A DNA stretch of 64,000 nucleotides, from contig NC_072450.1 in the NCBI RefSeq assembly GCF_027596085.1, positions 30,161,676-30,225,675 on the forward strand, given 5' to 3'. This DNA is from Anoplopoma fimbria (taxonomy: Eukaryota > Chordata > Actinopteri > Perciformes > Anoplopomatidae). The notes beneath the pieces were generated by a model, which was not told the origin of the DNA, made no database searches, and saw only the letters and a program-made list of their open reading frames with translations. Of this stretch, positions 1 to 11,828 are shown one piece after another. How positions within the stretch are numbered: position 1 is the first letter of the stretch; every line of letters starts with the position of its first letter. A program made the translations under genes and the position numbers.

Positions 1-55
1 GAATCAGGGAATGACACGTCATAACTGCTAAGAACCAATCAAATAGCGAACGCCG

Positions 56-300
56 GTGCCTACATCATCGTTTTCGGACTTCTTCGTTTTCAGTCATCCA
101 CACTATCATGAAAACACAGCGTTTTCAAACTTATCCGTCCTCGGGAGCGTTTTCAAACTTAATCGTTTTCGCTGCCCGAAAACGCTGGGTAGTGTGGACG
201 CTCGGTGCAAACGCAGAAAAAGATATGCAGGTTCATTTGAAAACGGGTTAGTGTGGACGTGGCCTCAGAAACATCTTTCTGTGTTGGTATGCTATCTTAA
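56..300. repeat. Decayed DNA-transposon-like repeat
   Basis: The stretch repeats a 'gttttc/gaaaac' word many times in both orientations and carries 'gtgtggacg' twice (near 193 and 251). This pattern of short inverted words around 'agtgtggacg' resembles small nonautonomous DNA transposons of fish, but I cannot define the ends or assign a superfamily. No coding potential is visible; the open frame across it is a by-product of its biased composition. Confidence 0.35.
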
Positions 301-1247
301 TCTGCCAGCAGTATATTTAGTATGTGGTTTATTGAACTCATGTATGATCATTCATCCACACAGTGATAGTTACAGACAGCCAGAAGCAATATTTGTACAC
401 ACACACAGTCAAAAATGAGAATGTCAATGAGCTGAGAAGAGACCAATGGAGGCTGAAGGTCAGCTGCCATAATAGTCAGGCTGCAGACTCAATCGACCAA
501 ATGGCAGGGAGGGGATGTGCTGTGAACATCAGCGGTCACAAGGTGTGAGGTGGAACTAAATGGGTATATGTGTTGTGAGCAGACTGAGAGCATTTTCTTC
601 TCACAGTAGGTAGAGAATATAGCGGTTGCAAAGTGAATTTGCGAGTTTTAGGCTTTGCTGGGGATTTCTGTTGTCCATATAGAAAATGTACAACCTTTAC
701 AATGATCATTTATGCACAACTACAACAACCATTAAATCTATTTGTTCAATTCCATCAGAGAAAGTGTTGTTTGTACATAAGTTAAAAAAGAGTGCACATC
801 CACCATTGGAGCAGACATTTTCACAGTTTTAATGCATTTATTGATTTATATTAGTTGCTCTTTGCTTCATCTTTGTGACTGACTCTGACAGGTATCGTGA
901 CTAGCTCGGAGGAGAATCATCACCACATCAGTCTTTTTACATAAATAATTGCACTATACACTTGGAAACGCCCTCACCGACCTTACGCATGTTACAATAA
1001 AGTAGATTGCCTTTGTCTTTTGTTCTTGTGGATAATATATCTTAATTCAGATGATGAAACATTGTATCAAAGTATTTCCCATTCCCGGAAGTTTCTAGTA
1101 TTTTTATAAAGTCATGCTGACCTGATCTGCAGCATGCCCCGTATGTATTCACCTTTGCCTTTGTTTCAGAATACTTTCAGAATATTTCGAGCCCTGGTTA
1201 TGATGTTGAAGCAGGTCAAGCATTTTGAATTGACCTTATTTTGCCAG
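301..1247. other. Noncoding stretch, nothing recognised
   Basis: No frame with codon-like composition, splice-flanked exon or recognisable repeat was found. The sequence is AT-rich and unremarkable. Confidence 0.5.
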
Positions 1248-1294
1248 GGAACCCACGCTGACACCGGAAGAACATGCAAACTCCACACAGAAAG
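1248..1294 (-). repeat. Fragment of tRNA-headed SINE
   Basis: About 47 bp match the stretch 'acccacgctgacac..gaacatgcaaactccacacag' that also occurs in the longer SINE copies at 41849-42211 and 55989-56170. Only this internal block is present, with no tRNA-like head and no tail, so it is a relic. Confidence 0.6.
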
Positions 1295-3418
1295 ACCATG
1301 GAGCCCGTGATCAATGCGCTACATTGATGATGGAAACGCCTTTGCCAAATAAATTCTGGCGAAGCGAACATTTAACTCACATGACTGATCAGCTGTCTCC
1401 GCTGTAGGCATCTTCTCAGAAATACCCAAAACCTGTGCTTGTCTTCATCTCCAGCCAGCTTGAAACATGGCCAATACTAGCTGACATGAAAGAACAAGTA
1501 AAACTTGCTCAATTGAAACAAATTTGTGAAGGCCTCTCTCCATTTTTCTCTCCTAGATGAGTTAAATGGCCAAGCCGCATTGTTTTATTTGTGGTTCGCA
1601 ACCTCATCTTCTCTGTTTACTGGAGGATTTCAGCCATGTGTAAAGTGTAGCTTATGGTACAAACTTCTGTCCATACTACGCTATAGATGAGTTTATTTGC
1701 TCCAAACCAGTTGATGCAAACGCACCTAAATCGTTCCAAAGTTCGGTTATAATTCGCTTGACAATTAATTAAATGTAAACATGGATTTTATTGGGGCTGA
1801 GTTCCTCCACATAAACACACAAACATATGGATCAAAGTCAAGGGCAAGAGCAGAGCAGAGCAGATAGACCGCTGTGGAGAATATGAAGTGAAAAAGGTGA
1901 AGGGAAGATAAATCCTTGGCAAATAAGAAGCCAGCACTTTATCAACACACCTGTTCAACACACGCGTCAACACGTAGGAGAGTGATATTTAAATCTGCTC
2001 TGGCAGGCACAGCATGCTAGTTCGGCTGATTGTGAATTGTTACAAATAAGCTAAAAAAAGACCTGTCTGTATGTAGTTTTACTGTTTAGCTTAGTTTGTC
2101 ACGTATCTTAAAAATGTCAAATTGTTGTAAATTCTCTGCTTGCTGAGACAAAGCAGCCCTCCTCTCTCTACCAAAGGTACCTGCAGCGGTGATTTATATC
2201 AGGACAAAGGACAGGATGAGTGACTCATACTGAGTGCCATCTGTGTTTTTTTTTCTTCATGAACTCAGGGATATTATTTTATAAACTTTTTTATAAATTT
2301 CAGATTTCTTTCATGTAAGATATTGTTGAGTTCAGGAAACATTACTGCTGCTCTAGAAACATTGGTTATATTTAAGATATAAATAAATTATAATCCTGAT
2401 CTATTTTATTAAATAATATATTAAAAAGCAATTATTTAATGATAGCGAATTATTAGAGTATTGATAAAGAACAGAATCGATAACTTGCATCTATAAGAGG
2501 AGTAGTAGAATCCTAGAGATACAATTTCCTAATTATGACATTGTAATGGATGTACGCACAGGCTATCAGGAAATAACAAATTTTAGTCACTGTTCTTATA
2601 TTTTCAGACGACACATTTTACCCTTATTTTTCATGTTCCTGTCAAAAGAAATGTAGTGTTTGTTCTGTTACAATGCTTTGCAAGCTTGATGAGCTGAGAG
2701 GCAGCTTTACGGTAGAAACTCAGCAGAAAAACAGCAGCATTGATTCAAACAAAGAATCTATCTTGTTTTCCTTTTATTGTCATGAAAAAAGAATGTCCTC
2801 TCTCATAGGCAAGCGCATATGGTATCGTTTCGTAGTTTTTTCCCTAAATAGCTGTAACCAAAGCTTAACTATGGGGGTGCCAGATTAGAAAGTGTTGGAA
2901 GGTAGGCTTAGAGGTAATTAATTATGTGGTAACCAGGCAACACCACTCTGCAGGAAGTCGGCATGGCTGTTTTCACCCAAAAAAAAATAAAAAAAAAATC
3001 TCTCCCTAAAAAAAATGAAACTCTAGCGTAAATTCAGTCAGGAAGAAAATACTCTCGTATGCTTAGTCTTGTAGTTTATTTCTCATACATCTGCCATTCT
3101 CTTACTCATGATTTCCTCACTGTCATTGTTTGGGGCTGTCAATCTTGATATCAGCTGTTTAGATCAGCAGGTCTCCTCAATCCAATAGCACAAAGATACA
3201 ATTCCATCGTTAGCCTATCATCTTGCTGCTGTCTCTTATTAATATGAGTGTTTCTCTACCTTCAGTATGTGCATGCTGCTATCTCAGCATTAGTCTTAAT
3301 AGTTAAATAAAGGTTCTTTACATATATTGCATTTCGACCTATCTTAATCCGAGTAATCAAACCATCGTCCTCCTGACCTCAGATGCTGGAAACTTTATTC
3401 TGTCATGTGGTATTGGAT
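1295..3418. other. Noncoding stretch, nothing recognised
   Basis: Long AT-rich interval with several chance open frames under 75 codons and no domain, splice context or repeat relation that I can support. Short homopolymer runs occur near 2980-3010. Confidence 0.5.
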
Positions 3419-3600
3419 TCATTGCAGCAGCACCATTGGGTGATCTGGTTGGGAAATCACATGTGTTGCAACAGCAGCATGGAGATCTGTTAGCGGAATC
3501 ACATATGTTGCTGCAGCATCAGCTTTGGGTGATCTCGTTAGTGGAATTGCATTTATTGCAGAAGCAGCATTTTGGGGGAATCTCTTGTTTGGTCCATATA
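3419..3600. repeat. Imperfect tandem repeat, unit about 50 bp
   Basis: Three to four degenerate units follow each other. Each contains a 'gttgca/ttgcag' block with 'cagcag..cat', followed by 'ggtgatctggtt' or 'ggagatctgtta' and 'gg(a)aatcacat'. Open frames on both strands here come from the repeat. Confidence 0.5.
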
Positions 3601-3629
3601 GAGTTCTGTATTGACCTGCTCTAGACAAT

Positions 3630-4318
3630 AAGTATAGATAAACTGATTGTTCAGGCTCTGCCCATACTACTTTAAATACGCCTTAAATCCCTTGTAAGTA
3701 ATGTTTTAACTGGCATTGGAGCTTTCGTTGCTTCCAATCCTTTCCTTTTGTTGCCTGCTATCATAATTTGCCAATTTTTGCATGTTAAGCATCTAAATTC
3801 CTCCGTAATCATGCCAACCCACATTCTCGATACATGCGTATAACCGGTGGTGGCGTGTTTTTGCTGCTCACTTACCTTTATCTGTTATTTCCAGTCAAAT
3901 ATATTCAGCTAATTACTAATATTAATGTATTTAGCAAATTCTTCACATCCAGGTTTCTGTTACTACGTATTCACCTATCAGTTAGTTGTATCCATCGTAT
4001 TCTGCTAATAACTACTTTTGTGTATTCTGCAATTTTTCCATTTTCATCATATTCTACTTATTGCCCATATTAATTGTCTTCTGATATCTGGTGTCATATC
4101 AGTCGTATCGGTTAAGTGGTGTTATATTGTCTTATCTGGTAAGTAGCGTCCTATCCATTCTATTTTTACAAGGGGATCATATTCCTGTATACTCATAATT
4201 TTGTCATAGACTATCAGCTTGATTTTCATTTCTTCTGTAATTGCTCACAATCATTCATTCTTATAAGTTAGTTAGTTAGTGTTTTTATTCAGTCATCACA
4301 CACAATACAATGTATACA
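3630..4318. other. Noncoding stretch, nothing recognised
   Basis: AT-rich sequence with scattered chance frames. No domain or repeat relation seen. Confidence 0.45.
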
Positions 4319-4992
4319 GTCACGGGTGTGATAAGGACCCAAAAGCAGCGCGACAGACACACAGAGTAGTAGTGAGAAGCTTTATTCGAGGCAGACACAA
4401 TCAGCAGGAAACCAGGAACCAGTTGACTCACACCAAGAAGCCAAGCCGGGGATAAGCCAAACAGCCACGGGATCAGGCAGACAGACACCAGAGGAAGCGG
4501 AGACTAGACTTGTGGTCGGGGACAGAAGGCTATGGCGTTTACCGGGGCAGGAGCAAGGCGGAGAAGTCCAAACAGGCAGGGTCGGCAACGGGAAATCAGT
4601 CCAAGGATGAATGTGGGAAAGTCTGGCATGGTGCGGAGAACGATCTGGCAGTGTGTGTGTGTGTGTGTGAGACAGAAGCTTAAATACTGAGTGAGCAGGG
4701 AGTGGCTGACAGGTGAACAGAGTGAGCTGATGAGCAGGGAGTGGCTGAACAGGTGAACGGAGTGAGCTAATTATGTGAGTGTAAGATAGAGTGGCAGGGG
4801 AGAAGGGGCAGAGCTGTGACAGGCTGGTGAGGTGGAAGTGGCTGCTAGATGAACTGAGTGAGCTAATTAGGTGAGTGAGGCAGAGACAGGGAGCGGCTGG
4901 CAGGTGAACGGAGTGAGCTAATTAGGTGAGTGAGGCAGAGTGACAGGGAGTATGGTGCTACTGACAGGAGAGTATGGGGCAGAACTGTGACA
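4319..4992. repeat. Unclassified dispersed element with internal minisatellite
   Basis: The block opens with 'gtcacgggtgtgataagg' and closes with 'cagaactgtgac', so the last bases form a short inverted match. Its left half ('acccaaaagcag' then 'gctttattcgaggcagac') resembles the 405-bp insertion at 47388-47792, which has the same sort of opening followed by 'aactttact' and 'aaccaggcaa'. The right half (about 4680-4980) is an imperfect tandem array built from 'gaacggagtgagctaatt', 'aggtgagtgaggcagag' and 'cagggagtggctg'. No protein is encoded. The superfamily is unknown to me. Confidence 0.5.
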
Positions 4993-5109
4993 TGTTCAGC
5001 CAATATATAATATAGTATAAAATATAACTGAAAGGGCATAGGCAGAAGCATTAAGCTTATATATGCCTATCCTACTTTCCCACCAATCAAGCCACCCTCA
5101 AGAAAACAA

Positions 5110-5787
5110 AATATATAAAAAAAATATATATATATATATATATTTCATTCATACTTGTAACCCTCAAAAACTGTTTTAGAAACAGTCCTTTTGAAAACCA
5201 AAAAAGAGTTACACATTCTTACTTTTATATTTGAATTGTTCCATACTTTAACCCCAACAATAGAAATAAATCTTCTTTTAATCCCCTTTTTAGCTTTTTT
5301 CTCAAATAATATTTACGATCGTGTATTAAAAAAAAACTTTGTACACAGTCTGGCAGTGACTTTGTTTTAGCTCGGAACTGTTTGCATTATGTTATAATAT
5401 ACCAAATCATTAAATTTCATAACATGAGATTTTACAAACAAAGTATTTGTGTGATCATAGTAACTAGCCTTATTCATAATACGTATAGCTCGTTTTTGTA
5501 TCCGGACTGTGGAATTTATAAAGGTTTTATAGGTTGAACCCCATACCTCCACACAATAGGACATGTAAGGAAGTATAAGTGAGCAATAAATTATTTAATA
5601 TATACCTAGATTTGTACAGTATAGCTATTGACATTGACATTTTTATAGTCAATATGTTGACATTTTATTTATATAGTCAATATGTTGTCTCCATGTTATC
5701 TAATGATTAATCACAACTCCGAGGAATTTTGTCTCAAAACTCTTTCAATTTTAGCATCACAGATTTTTAATTCAATATCCCCATTTA
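5110..5787 (-). pseudogene. LINE reverse transcriptase, C-terminal third (decayed)
   Basis: On the minus strand, 5564-5367 encodes the end of a non-LTR reverse transcriptase, including the 'IQKRAIRIMN' segment typical of the thumb region in fish Jockey-superfamily LINEs. Upstream (5785-5600), broken frames still read like the preceding RT segment ('ITWRQHIDYI'). Downstream (5360-5150) is a decayed basic C-terminus, followed by an (AT)n tail near 5110-5145, so the 3' end is probably intact. This appears to be the 3' part of the same LINE whose endonuclease lies at 6751-7661. The central RT with the catalytic aspartates is missing. It is not functional. Confidence 0.65.
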
Positions 5788-5789
5788 AT

Positions 5790-6740
5790 TAGGGCCCGAG
5801 CACCGACAACGTCGGTTTGCGAAGGCCCTCTTGAAACTGTAATGTTTCTTATTAGGGCCCGAGCACTGACGTAGTCAGAGCGGAGGACCTATTGTTCTTC
5901 AAATGTTTCCTATTAGGGCCCGAGCACTGACGTAGTCAGAGCGGAGGACTTATTGTTCTTCAAATGTATTTGGCGTCTTTCAACAGGGAAAAGAGGTGTT
6001 TGGGATAAACGTACACTCTTGAAATTTTGCAAATCAAACTGACTCGCCGAAAATAGCAAGTTTTTGGGGTTTCAGGCTAAGGTCGGACCAATTTGCTCAA
6101 GAGCGCCCCCTTTTGACGTAGCTCCAACACTGCGTTTCACCTAGCTGCGTGAAATTTGGTACACTTATGTAACATGATGGGACATACAAAAATCCACTAA
6201 GACGTATGCCCTAAACCCAACAGGAAGTCGGCCATTATGAATTTTATGAGGTTTTTCGACCATTTCAAGGGGCCATACTTTAACGAACTTCTCCTGGAGA
6301 TTTAACCCAATTGACTTCAAATTTGGTCGGTATGATCTTGAGACCTTTACAGTCAAAAGTTATCGAAAGATGAAAGTTATCGAACTATGTATCCGTGGCA
6401 TGGCGTCCCAAAAACACCATTCGCCATGAAACAGGAAGTTGTTATAACTCGGCTGTACATTGTCTAATATGCTCAAAATTTCTCATATGTCATGCCATCA
6501 TGAGCCTGAAGACATCTGTTTGTCAATTTAGATTCATAGTAATAGCGCCACCTTGTGGCAACAGGAAGTTACATGTTGAGTACTCTTACATCCTCCTCAC
6601 AGATTTTTCAGATAACTCTCAAATGTTGTCAGACAAGCCTTAAGACCTTGATAATGCTTCATTGTGAAGATTGTAAGGATTCGTTAAACGGCGGCGCGGG
6701 CGGCTCGGCAAATTTTGATCCTTCGCCGTGAACGAATAAA
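5790..6740. mobile_element. Nonautonomous 'agggcccgagcac' repeat inserted in LINE
   Basis: The left end begins 'agggcccgagcac' and this terminus is present three times, starting at about 5791, 5854 and 5915, so a 61-63 bp end unit is tandemly repeated. The body carries words common in a repeat widespread in teleosts ('ggaagtcggccatt', 'ggggccatactttaac'). The right edge lies near 6740, where LINE sequence resumes. There is no open frame of note and no autonomous partner in the window. I do not know the superfamily. Confidence 0.6.
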
Positions 6741-6750
6741 CTGATGTAAC

Positions 6751-7661
6751 TCAACTCCACAAGGTCATCTGTGATCTCATAATGGAAGTCAGCTTATTTT
6801 TATACAATTTATATTTTCCTTCACTTTCACTGGTTCTCAGCTGTAAATATTTCTTTTTGCATGCCTTTTGCAGACTTTTAGTCATCCATGGCTTTCCTAT
6901 ATATTTATCCTTCACCCGGCAGCTCCTAATCGGATAATGTTTATTGTATAACTCTAAGAATGTGAACAGGAATGCATCATAAGCCTGATTAGGATCATCA
7001 ACATACACCTCATCACAGCTGTTATTTTTAAGTTCCATCTTTAAAGCCTCAATTCTCTCAGGTGTTCTTATTCTTACTAATTTACAGGTGGGCTCACCTA
7101 CGCCAACTGAACAGTTAACCTTTAAATTATGTAGGATCACAAAAATAGGAAGATGATCACTGATATCCGTTAAAAACAAACCACTTGTGACTTGAATATT
7201 TGTAAAAATGTTATCAATAAGTGTGGCACTTTCCTTGGTTATCCTACTAGGATTGTCAATAAGAGCCCAGAGACCAAAACTAAACATTGCATTACAAAAG
7301 TCTGATGTTAATTTGTGTTCTTTCCATTTTAACAGATCAATATTAAAGTCACCGCAAACAAAAAGTGATTTCGTATTACATACTTTCCCAAAAATATCAA
7401 CTATCGTATTAGTAAATTGGTCAGTGCAGGAACCAGGCATCTATAAATGCAACTCAGGGATATTATCTTAAATGTAGATGAATGTATTTCAATTGTCAAA
7501 CTTTCCATAATGTCATCCACAACTGTGCTATCAATTACCTTACATTGAAAATCTTTCTGTACATAAAATGCTACACCACCACCCCTCTTATTTATCCTAT
7601 TTTCACTAAACATATTATACCCTTGTAGGACAAAGTCAGCACCCTTTTCATTTGTTAACAA
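6751..7661 (-). pseudogene. LINE endonuclease (APE-type), decayed ORF2 start
   Basis: Two minus-strand frames, 7661-7401 and 7440-6751, together read as the apurinic-endonuclease-like domain at the start of a LINE ORF2. Visible family features are the 'RGGGVAFYV' loop, the 'CGDFNIDLL' strand carrying the conserved GDFN, and 'DISDHLPIF', which matches the SDH catalytic motif. One frameshift near 7430 splits the domain. The frame ends at 6751, where sequence passes into the inserted repeat, so the RT fingers and palm are absent. With 5110-5787 this makes one LINE of the L2/CR1/Jockey group, 5' end to the right. Confidence 0.75.
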
Positions 7662-8102
7662 AGTTTCACTTTACAACACTCGCAATAACTTTAAATGTAT
7701 GTTTTAAGGATTTTAAATAGTCTTTAATTTGATCAAAATTTGTATAGAGGCTTCTGCTATTAAAATTTATGATTGAGAAACCCTCCAAATTTAGATTATT
7801 AAACTGATAATCAGTATAATATTTAGATGCTCAGTCAAATTCCAAAAACTTAGATTTGACTCCTCACATATTTTCTTGTTACAGCCACTGTCGACTAAGG
7901 AATTTTCATTTTCACAAAGATCATTACACTCAGGTTCTATAGTTGATAAATACAAATCTTCATCTGTCATTTTATGATTTAGAAATAAGATTTGAAAAAT
8001 AATTCCACTGCAAGCTACATTCCGCTTCCATGACAGGGATTGCTCCACCCATGACATGACCAAATAACACACCGAAAAAAGAAAAACAGGTTTAAAGAGG
8101 TT
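7662..8102 (-). pseudogene. 5' part of the same LINE
   Basis: In the minus direction the sequence immediately before the endonuclease still reads as its first residues ('INFNSRSLYTNFDQIKDYL' at about 7770-7710), the usual opening of the endonuclease domain in fish L2-like LINEs. Frames are broken at about 7690. Further upstream to about 8100 an open frame continues with an acidic stretch, perhaps linker or ORF1 remnant; I cannot assign it. At about 8103 the sequence changes to inverted-repeat material of the DIRS element. Confidence 0.5.
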
Positions 8103-8108
8103 GAACTG

Positions 8109-8300
8109 TGCTGGGGCCCCGCTCATATTTCCACAGTCGACCGTCCCATCACAAACCATTTTAGACTGATTTCTTTCTGTGTCAATGCAAGAAGGGATGT
8201 GATGGTGAAACACCTCACTCTGTTATCAAATAACCGGGGTTACATTAAGTAACCTAAAGTTATTTTTCTAACATCGTTCGGTGTTTCACTATGGGAGATA
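8109..8300. repeat. DIRS 3' inverted repeats / internal complementary region
   Basis: 8270-8300 ('ctaacatcgttcggtgtttc' then 'actatg') is the reverse complement of 11935-11960 with one mismatch. 8109-8165 is a gapped reverse complement of 11829-11877 ('gcggggccccagcac' is exact). The palindromic 'aggttac..gtaacc' near 8240 lies between them. The order of the two blocks is not a simple mirror of the other end. That fits the DIRS arrangement, in which a region complementary to the termini sits beside the right terminal repeat. Confidence 0.65.
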
Positions 8301-9330
8301 TAGACCATGCATGAAATCTCCTGAAGCCGAATATTCATCACAGGGACTCTGGCACGTTTGCCTCTAGCACAGCATGTGCCAAGGATGACCCAGAGACATT
8401 GAGCCTGTAAAACCTTACAAAAGTGTGAGGCGTAGCCCAGCTCACTGCAGCACAAATATCCTGCACTGAAACACCCTTGAAAAGGGCCCATGAAGTGGCC
8501 ATACTCCTTGTGGAATGAGCCTTTAAACCCTGGGGGGGCTGCCAACCCCTACAGCTATGGGTCAGAGATATGGCCTCCACAATCCAGTGGGACAGCCCCT
8601 GGCGGGACAATTGTTTGCCTTTGTTGGGATTGGCTCAGGACACAAACAGCTGATCCCCTTTCCTGAAACCTGCTGATCTACTCACATACACATGCAGCGC
8701 CCGCACCGGGTATAATGTGTTAAGCATTTGTTCCTCTGAGGAGGAAAAACTGAGGTGGGTGGAAAGCTGAAAGCTCCACTGTGGGACATCTGTAGGCTGA
8801 CTCCACCACCTTAGGCACAAAGGCTGGGTTGGGCCGCAAACAGACCTTGGCGAGCCCTGGAGCAAACTGCAAGCAGGAAGGGCGAAGGAAAAAGCCTGTA
8901 AGTCACTCACACGCTTTGCTGTGGTTAGAGCTAAGAGCAACACAGTTTTAAGCGAAATAAACTTCATCCCCACCGTCTCTATAGGCTCAAATTGGTGATG
9001 AGTGACACAACCAACAGATCCCACAGAGGAACCAGGGGCCTGGAAACATGGAGCTTACAGCGTGCACCATTCATGAAATGACATACTAAAGGATGCTGCC
9101 CAACAGGCTTCTCCCCAAAGCCTAAATGACAGGCTGAGATAGCCGCTAAATAAACTTTTATTGTAGAAAAGGCCTTGCCCTTAACTACTAGTTATTGCAA
9201 GAAACACAGGAAGTCAACCACTGAACACTGAAAAGGAATGGTGTGCCTCAGCTCACACCACTCCTCGAAAAGCCGCCACTTACCACTGTAAAGAGAATGA
9301 GTGGAGGAGGCCCTTGCACTCTGAATAGTG
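8240..9330 (-). pseudogene. DIRS tyrosine recombinase (frameshifted)
   Basis: The recombinase is spread over several minus-strand frames. 9330-9192 gives the N-terminal helical part ('YSGKWRLFEEWC'), 9024-8635 the middle ('LKTVLLLALTTAKRVSDLQ', with the first catalytic-type Arg), and 8610-8338 the C-terminal catalytic core. In the last piece I see the H-x-x-R pair in 'AHSTRS' and the nucleophile tyrosine in 'TFVRFYRL', the usual spacing for the phage-integrase fold. At least two frameshifts separate the pieces (about 9190-9025 and 8620). The enzyme would have recombined the circular DIRS DNA into the genome. The gene is dead here. Confidence 0.8.
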
Positions 9331-9640
9331 TCAATGACTTGTGCAGGCACGCCTGCTGCCAACCTGTTTAACGGCATTGAGCGTGTGCCGCCATGGCGGT
9401 TGATGTACGCTACCACAGTGGTGTTGTCTGTTTTCACCAGGACGTGGCGTCCTTGGAGAAATTTCAGAAAATGCTTTAGTGCAAAAAACACTGCCCAGAG
9501 CTCTAAGAGGTTTATGTGAGTCTGAGCCTGCCTCGGGCTCCAGGTGCCATTCACTGCTTTGCCCAATATGGTCGCTCCCCACCCTGATAGGGAGGCATCC
9601 GTTGTCAAGGCTGCCTTCCCTCGGAGGAGCGTGAGCTACT
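9331..9640 (-). pseudogene. DIRS RNase H domain
   Basis: The minus frame from 9608 begins 'MTTDASLSGWGA', the first catalytic Asp strand of a DIRS/gypsy-type RNase H. It is followed by 'LLELWAVFFALKHF' (catalytic Glu) and 'VLVKTDNTTVVAYINR' (second Asp). The frame then runs directly into recombinase sequence ('VIDTIQSARASS'), so the C-terminal end of RNase H and the normal linker are deleted. In complete elements an RT domain precedes this segment; here the sequence just upstream is a gag remnant. Confidence 0.8.
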
Positions 9641-9659
9641 CCTGCAGGGATTATGGGGG

Positions 9660-9999
9660 CATAACATGGTTTTGTGGGTAGCATTTCGCCCTTGGCCCTT
9701 GGCCTGGCTGCGAAAATGCTAAATTTATTTCTACATTTGCTGAACTGAGTGGAAGTGCTTGGTGACACTCTATTACCTGCCGTCACTAAAACTCCTGCCC
9801 TTGAACGTGAGGGAGGAGAAATTGAGAAAATACCTCTGGAGAACACCAGGGTTCCTGAAACATTAACTAGGGGGTTCAGCCCCACCTCCATCTCCTTTAT
9901 TTTCTTTGAAGGAGCACACTTCTTCCCTTCCCCCGGGCTGGGAAAGGAGTGTTTTCCCCATGGTTTTGTTTTTTCTGACCTGTCCTTGGGGTCTGGCAC
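9660..9999 (-). pseudogene. DIRS gag C-terminal remnant
   Basis: A basic, proline- and serine-rich minus-strand frame starts near 9999 and runs to the deletion junction close to 9650, after which the reading continues as out-of-frame RNase H. Its position just downstream of the gag core suggests the gag tail or the gag-pol linker. There is no recognisable domain. Confidence 0.5.
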
Positions 10000-10071
10000 C
10001 TCGCTGTCTCCCCCTTACTGCTGCAGCTGTATCAGCGAAGCCAGCCCTCGGCCCCTGTGTAAGGCTTCACC

Positions 10072-11332
10072 TTATTGTTTCCTGAGGGTGCTGGTCTCCC
10101 TAATTTTTTCGAGAGCTGGACCAAAAAGACCTTTGGCTGGGTCATATGCTGCATCCATGACCTCTGCCTTCTGACCATCACTGAGGCCTGAGAGATTTAG
10201 CCACAGGGCTGTCTCACCTGAGACTGCAAGACCCATTACACCACCTTGCACTGCACCCCATGAGGAGCGTAGGATGAGGTCGTTTACCACACAAATCTCA
10301 TCCCAAAGGGCCGGGTTAGGTGCCCCTGAGTCCAGCTACCCGCCCATCTCTTCTAGGATCTCACCCTGGTACGCGGATAGCAGAGTCATTGCATTCAGAG
10401 AGCAAACAGACTGTCCTGCATACCTATACATTTCTCTGGAAAATGGAGGCATTGAGGCGTTCCATTTTAGTAGGCAGAGAGATGTTTGAGGAAGCTAAGA
10501 GAGATCGACGGTTAGGGTGGAGGTGATAAGCCACTGAAGTCTCCACTGCTGGGGGTTTAGCTAGCCCCAGTTTCTCCATCCCGTCGATTTCCAGCTTTGA
10601 GTAGCCCTTGGTGGGAAGCTTACTCTTAAAAGGACTGAACCAGTACCTGCTCATTTCTTTCATACTGGCAGGCACTGCTGGCAAGAGTTGTTTTGATGGC
10701 GGTTGGGCTGGTGGAAGCCTCTTACCGTCATACAGGTCTCTCTCCCCCCCAGTAGTGTCCTGGGCTGCCGGCCATTGTATTCCCAATTTGGACGCGGCCC
10801 GTTTGCAAACCTCATATAAATTGCTGTCCACTAGGGGAACAGCGTTGGATGCACTAGGGGATCTGGACTGTTGGACAGGAAAGGTGGCATCATCCTCCTC
10901 ATCCTCCATTTTGTCCATGTCGAGGAGGACAGAGTTGGCATCGCCCTCACAACCCGGTTCTACTTCGAGGAGCTCCTTGAAAAGTGGAGGCATCACCGGG
11001 GATTCAGCATCCATCATGTCCGCCCAGCTCGATGAGGCTCGCGGCACATGGGTGCTGGTTGTGGCTTTTGAGGTGGCTCCTGACAGGCAAGGGTCCTGAC
11101 TATTGGATACCGCCACTCTCAGCCTCCTTTCCAGTATCTTTTCTGGCATTGACGCACAGTGCAAACATGACTGGTAGTCAGCCAGCGATGTCTGAGCGTG
11201 TTTAGCGCCCATGCACATTGGATGAGGGTCCCTGCCCAAGATGCACGCCCCGCATGACGCAGGGCACAGGCGGGATGCAGCCTCTTTGACCTTCGGTTCC
11301 GACCCTTTGGCGGGGGTAGCAGCCGAAGACAT
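10072..11332 (-). pseudogene. DIRS gag-like ORF (one frameshift)
   Basis: I take the ATG at 11332 as start ('MSSAATPAKG'), because the open frame upstream lies in the leader. The first 300 codons include a Cys-rich N-terminal part, an acidic middle ('KMEDEEDDATFP') and 'KLGIQWP'. They end at a stop at 10424. A second frame, 10290-10072, continues with 'ALWLNLSGLSDGQK' and 'DPAKGLFGPAL', a segment I recognise from gag proteins of fish DIRS elements. A single frameshift near 10430 therefore breaks an otherwise readable gag. It would have formed the particle shell for reverse transcription. Confidence 0.7.
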
Positions 11333-11828
11333 GGCGACTGGAAAGGAAGGTAAATATATAAACAATAAGCCGTACTAGGCAACGCGTTAGCCTGTCGATA
11401 AATTGCACTAGCAAACAGGGATTAGCCCGGGCTAACAGCGTACCGTAAGAGTCCGCCCGCCGTGACACGTTAGCTGAACTCAGGGTACTCGGTTCGGCTA
11501 ACAAACTAATGCTAACTGAAACCTGGTAGGCTCGCCGTAACACGTTAGCCAGGGGAATGGAAGTCACACAGTCACCGACCGCACCGGTAGGTAAATACAG
11601 GTTAGTCGGGGGAACAGCTCGCCTTGACGCGGACACTGCTCAAATATCCTATGTAACTTCTAAAATATACTTCTATTGAAGTACTTAGCAAATCTCAACT
11701 AAAGCCAGGAACTGCATTCGGCGACATATTCCTTAACGGGTCGTCTGTGAACTGTTGAGCAGAAAATCCAAGCTAGCCTAGATGAGTTGAGGGAGCTATA
11801 GTTTCTTCACGGGAAGAAAGCGAGAATG

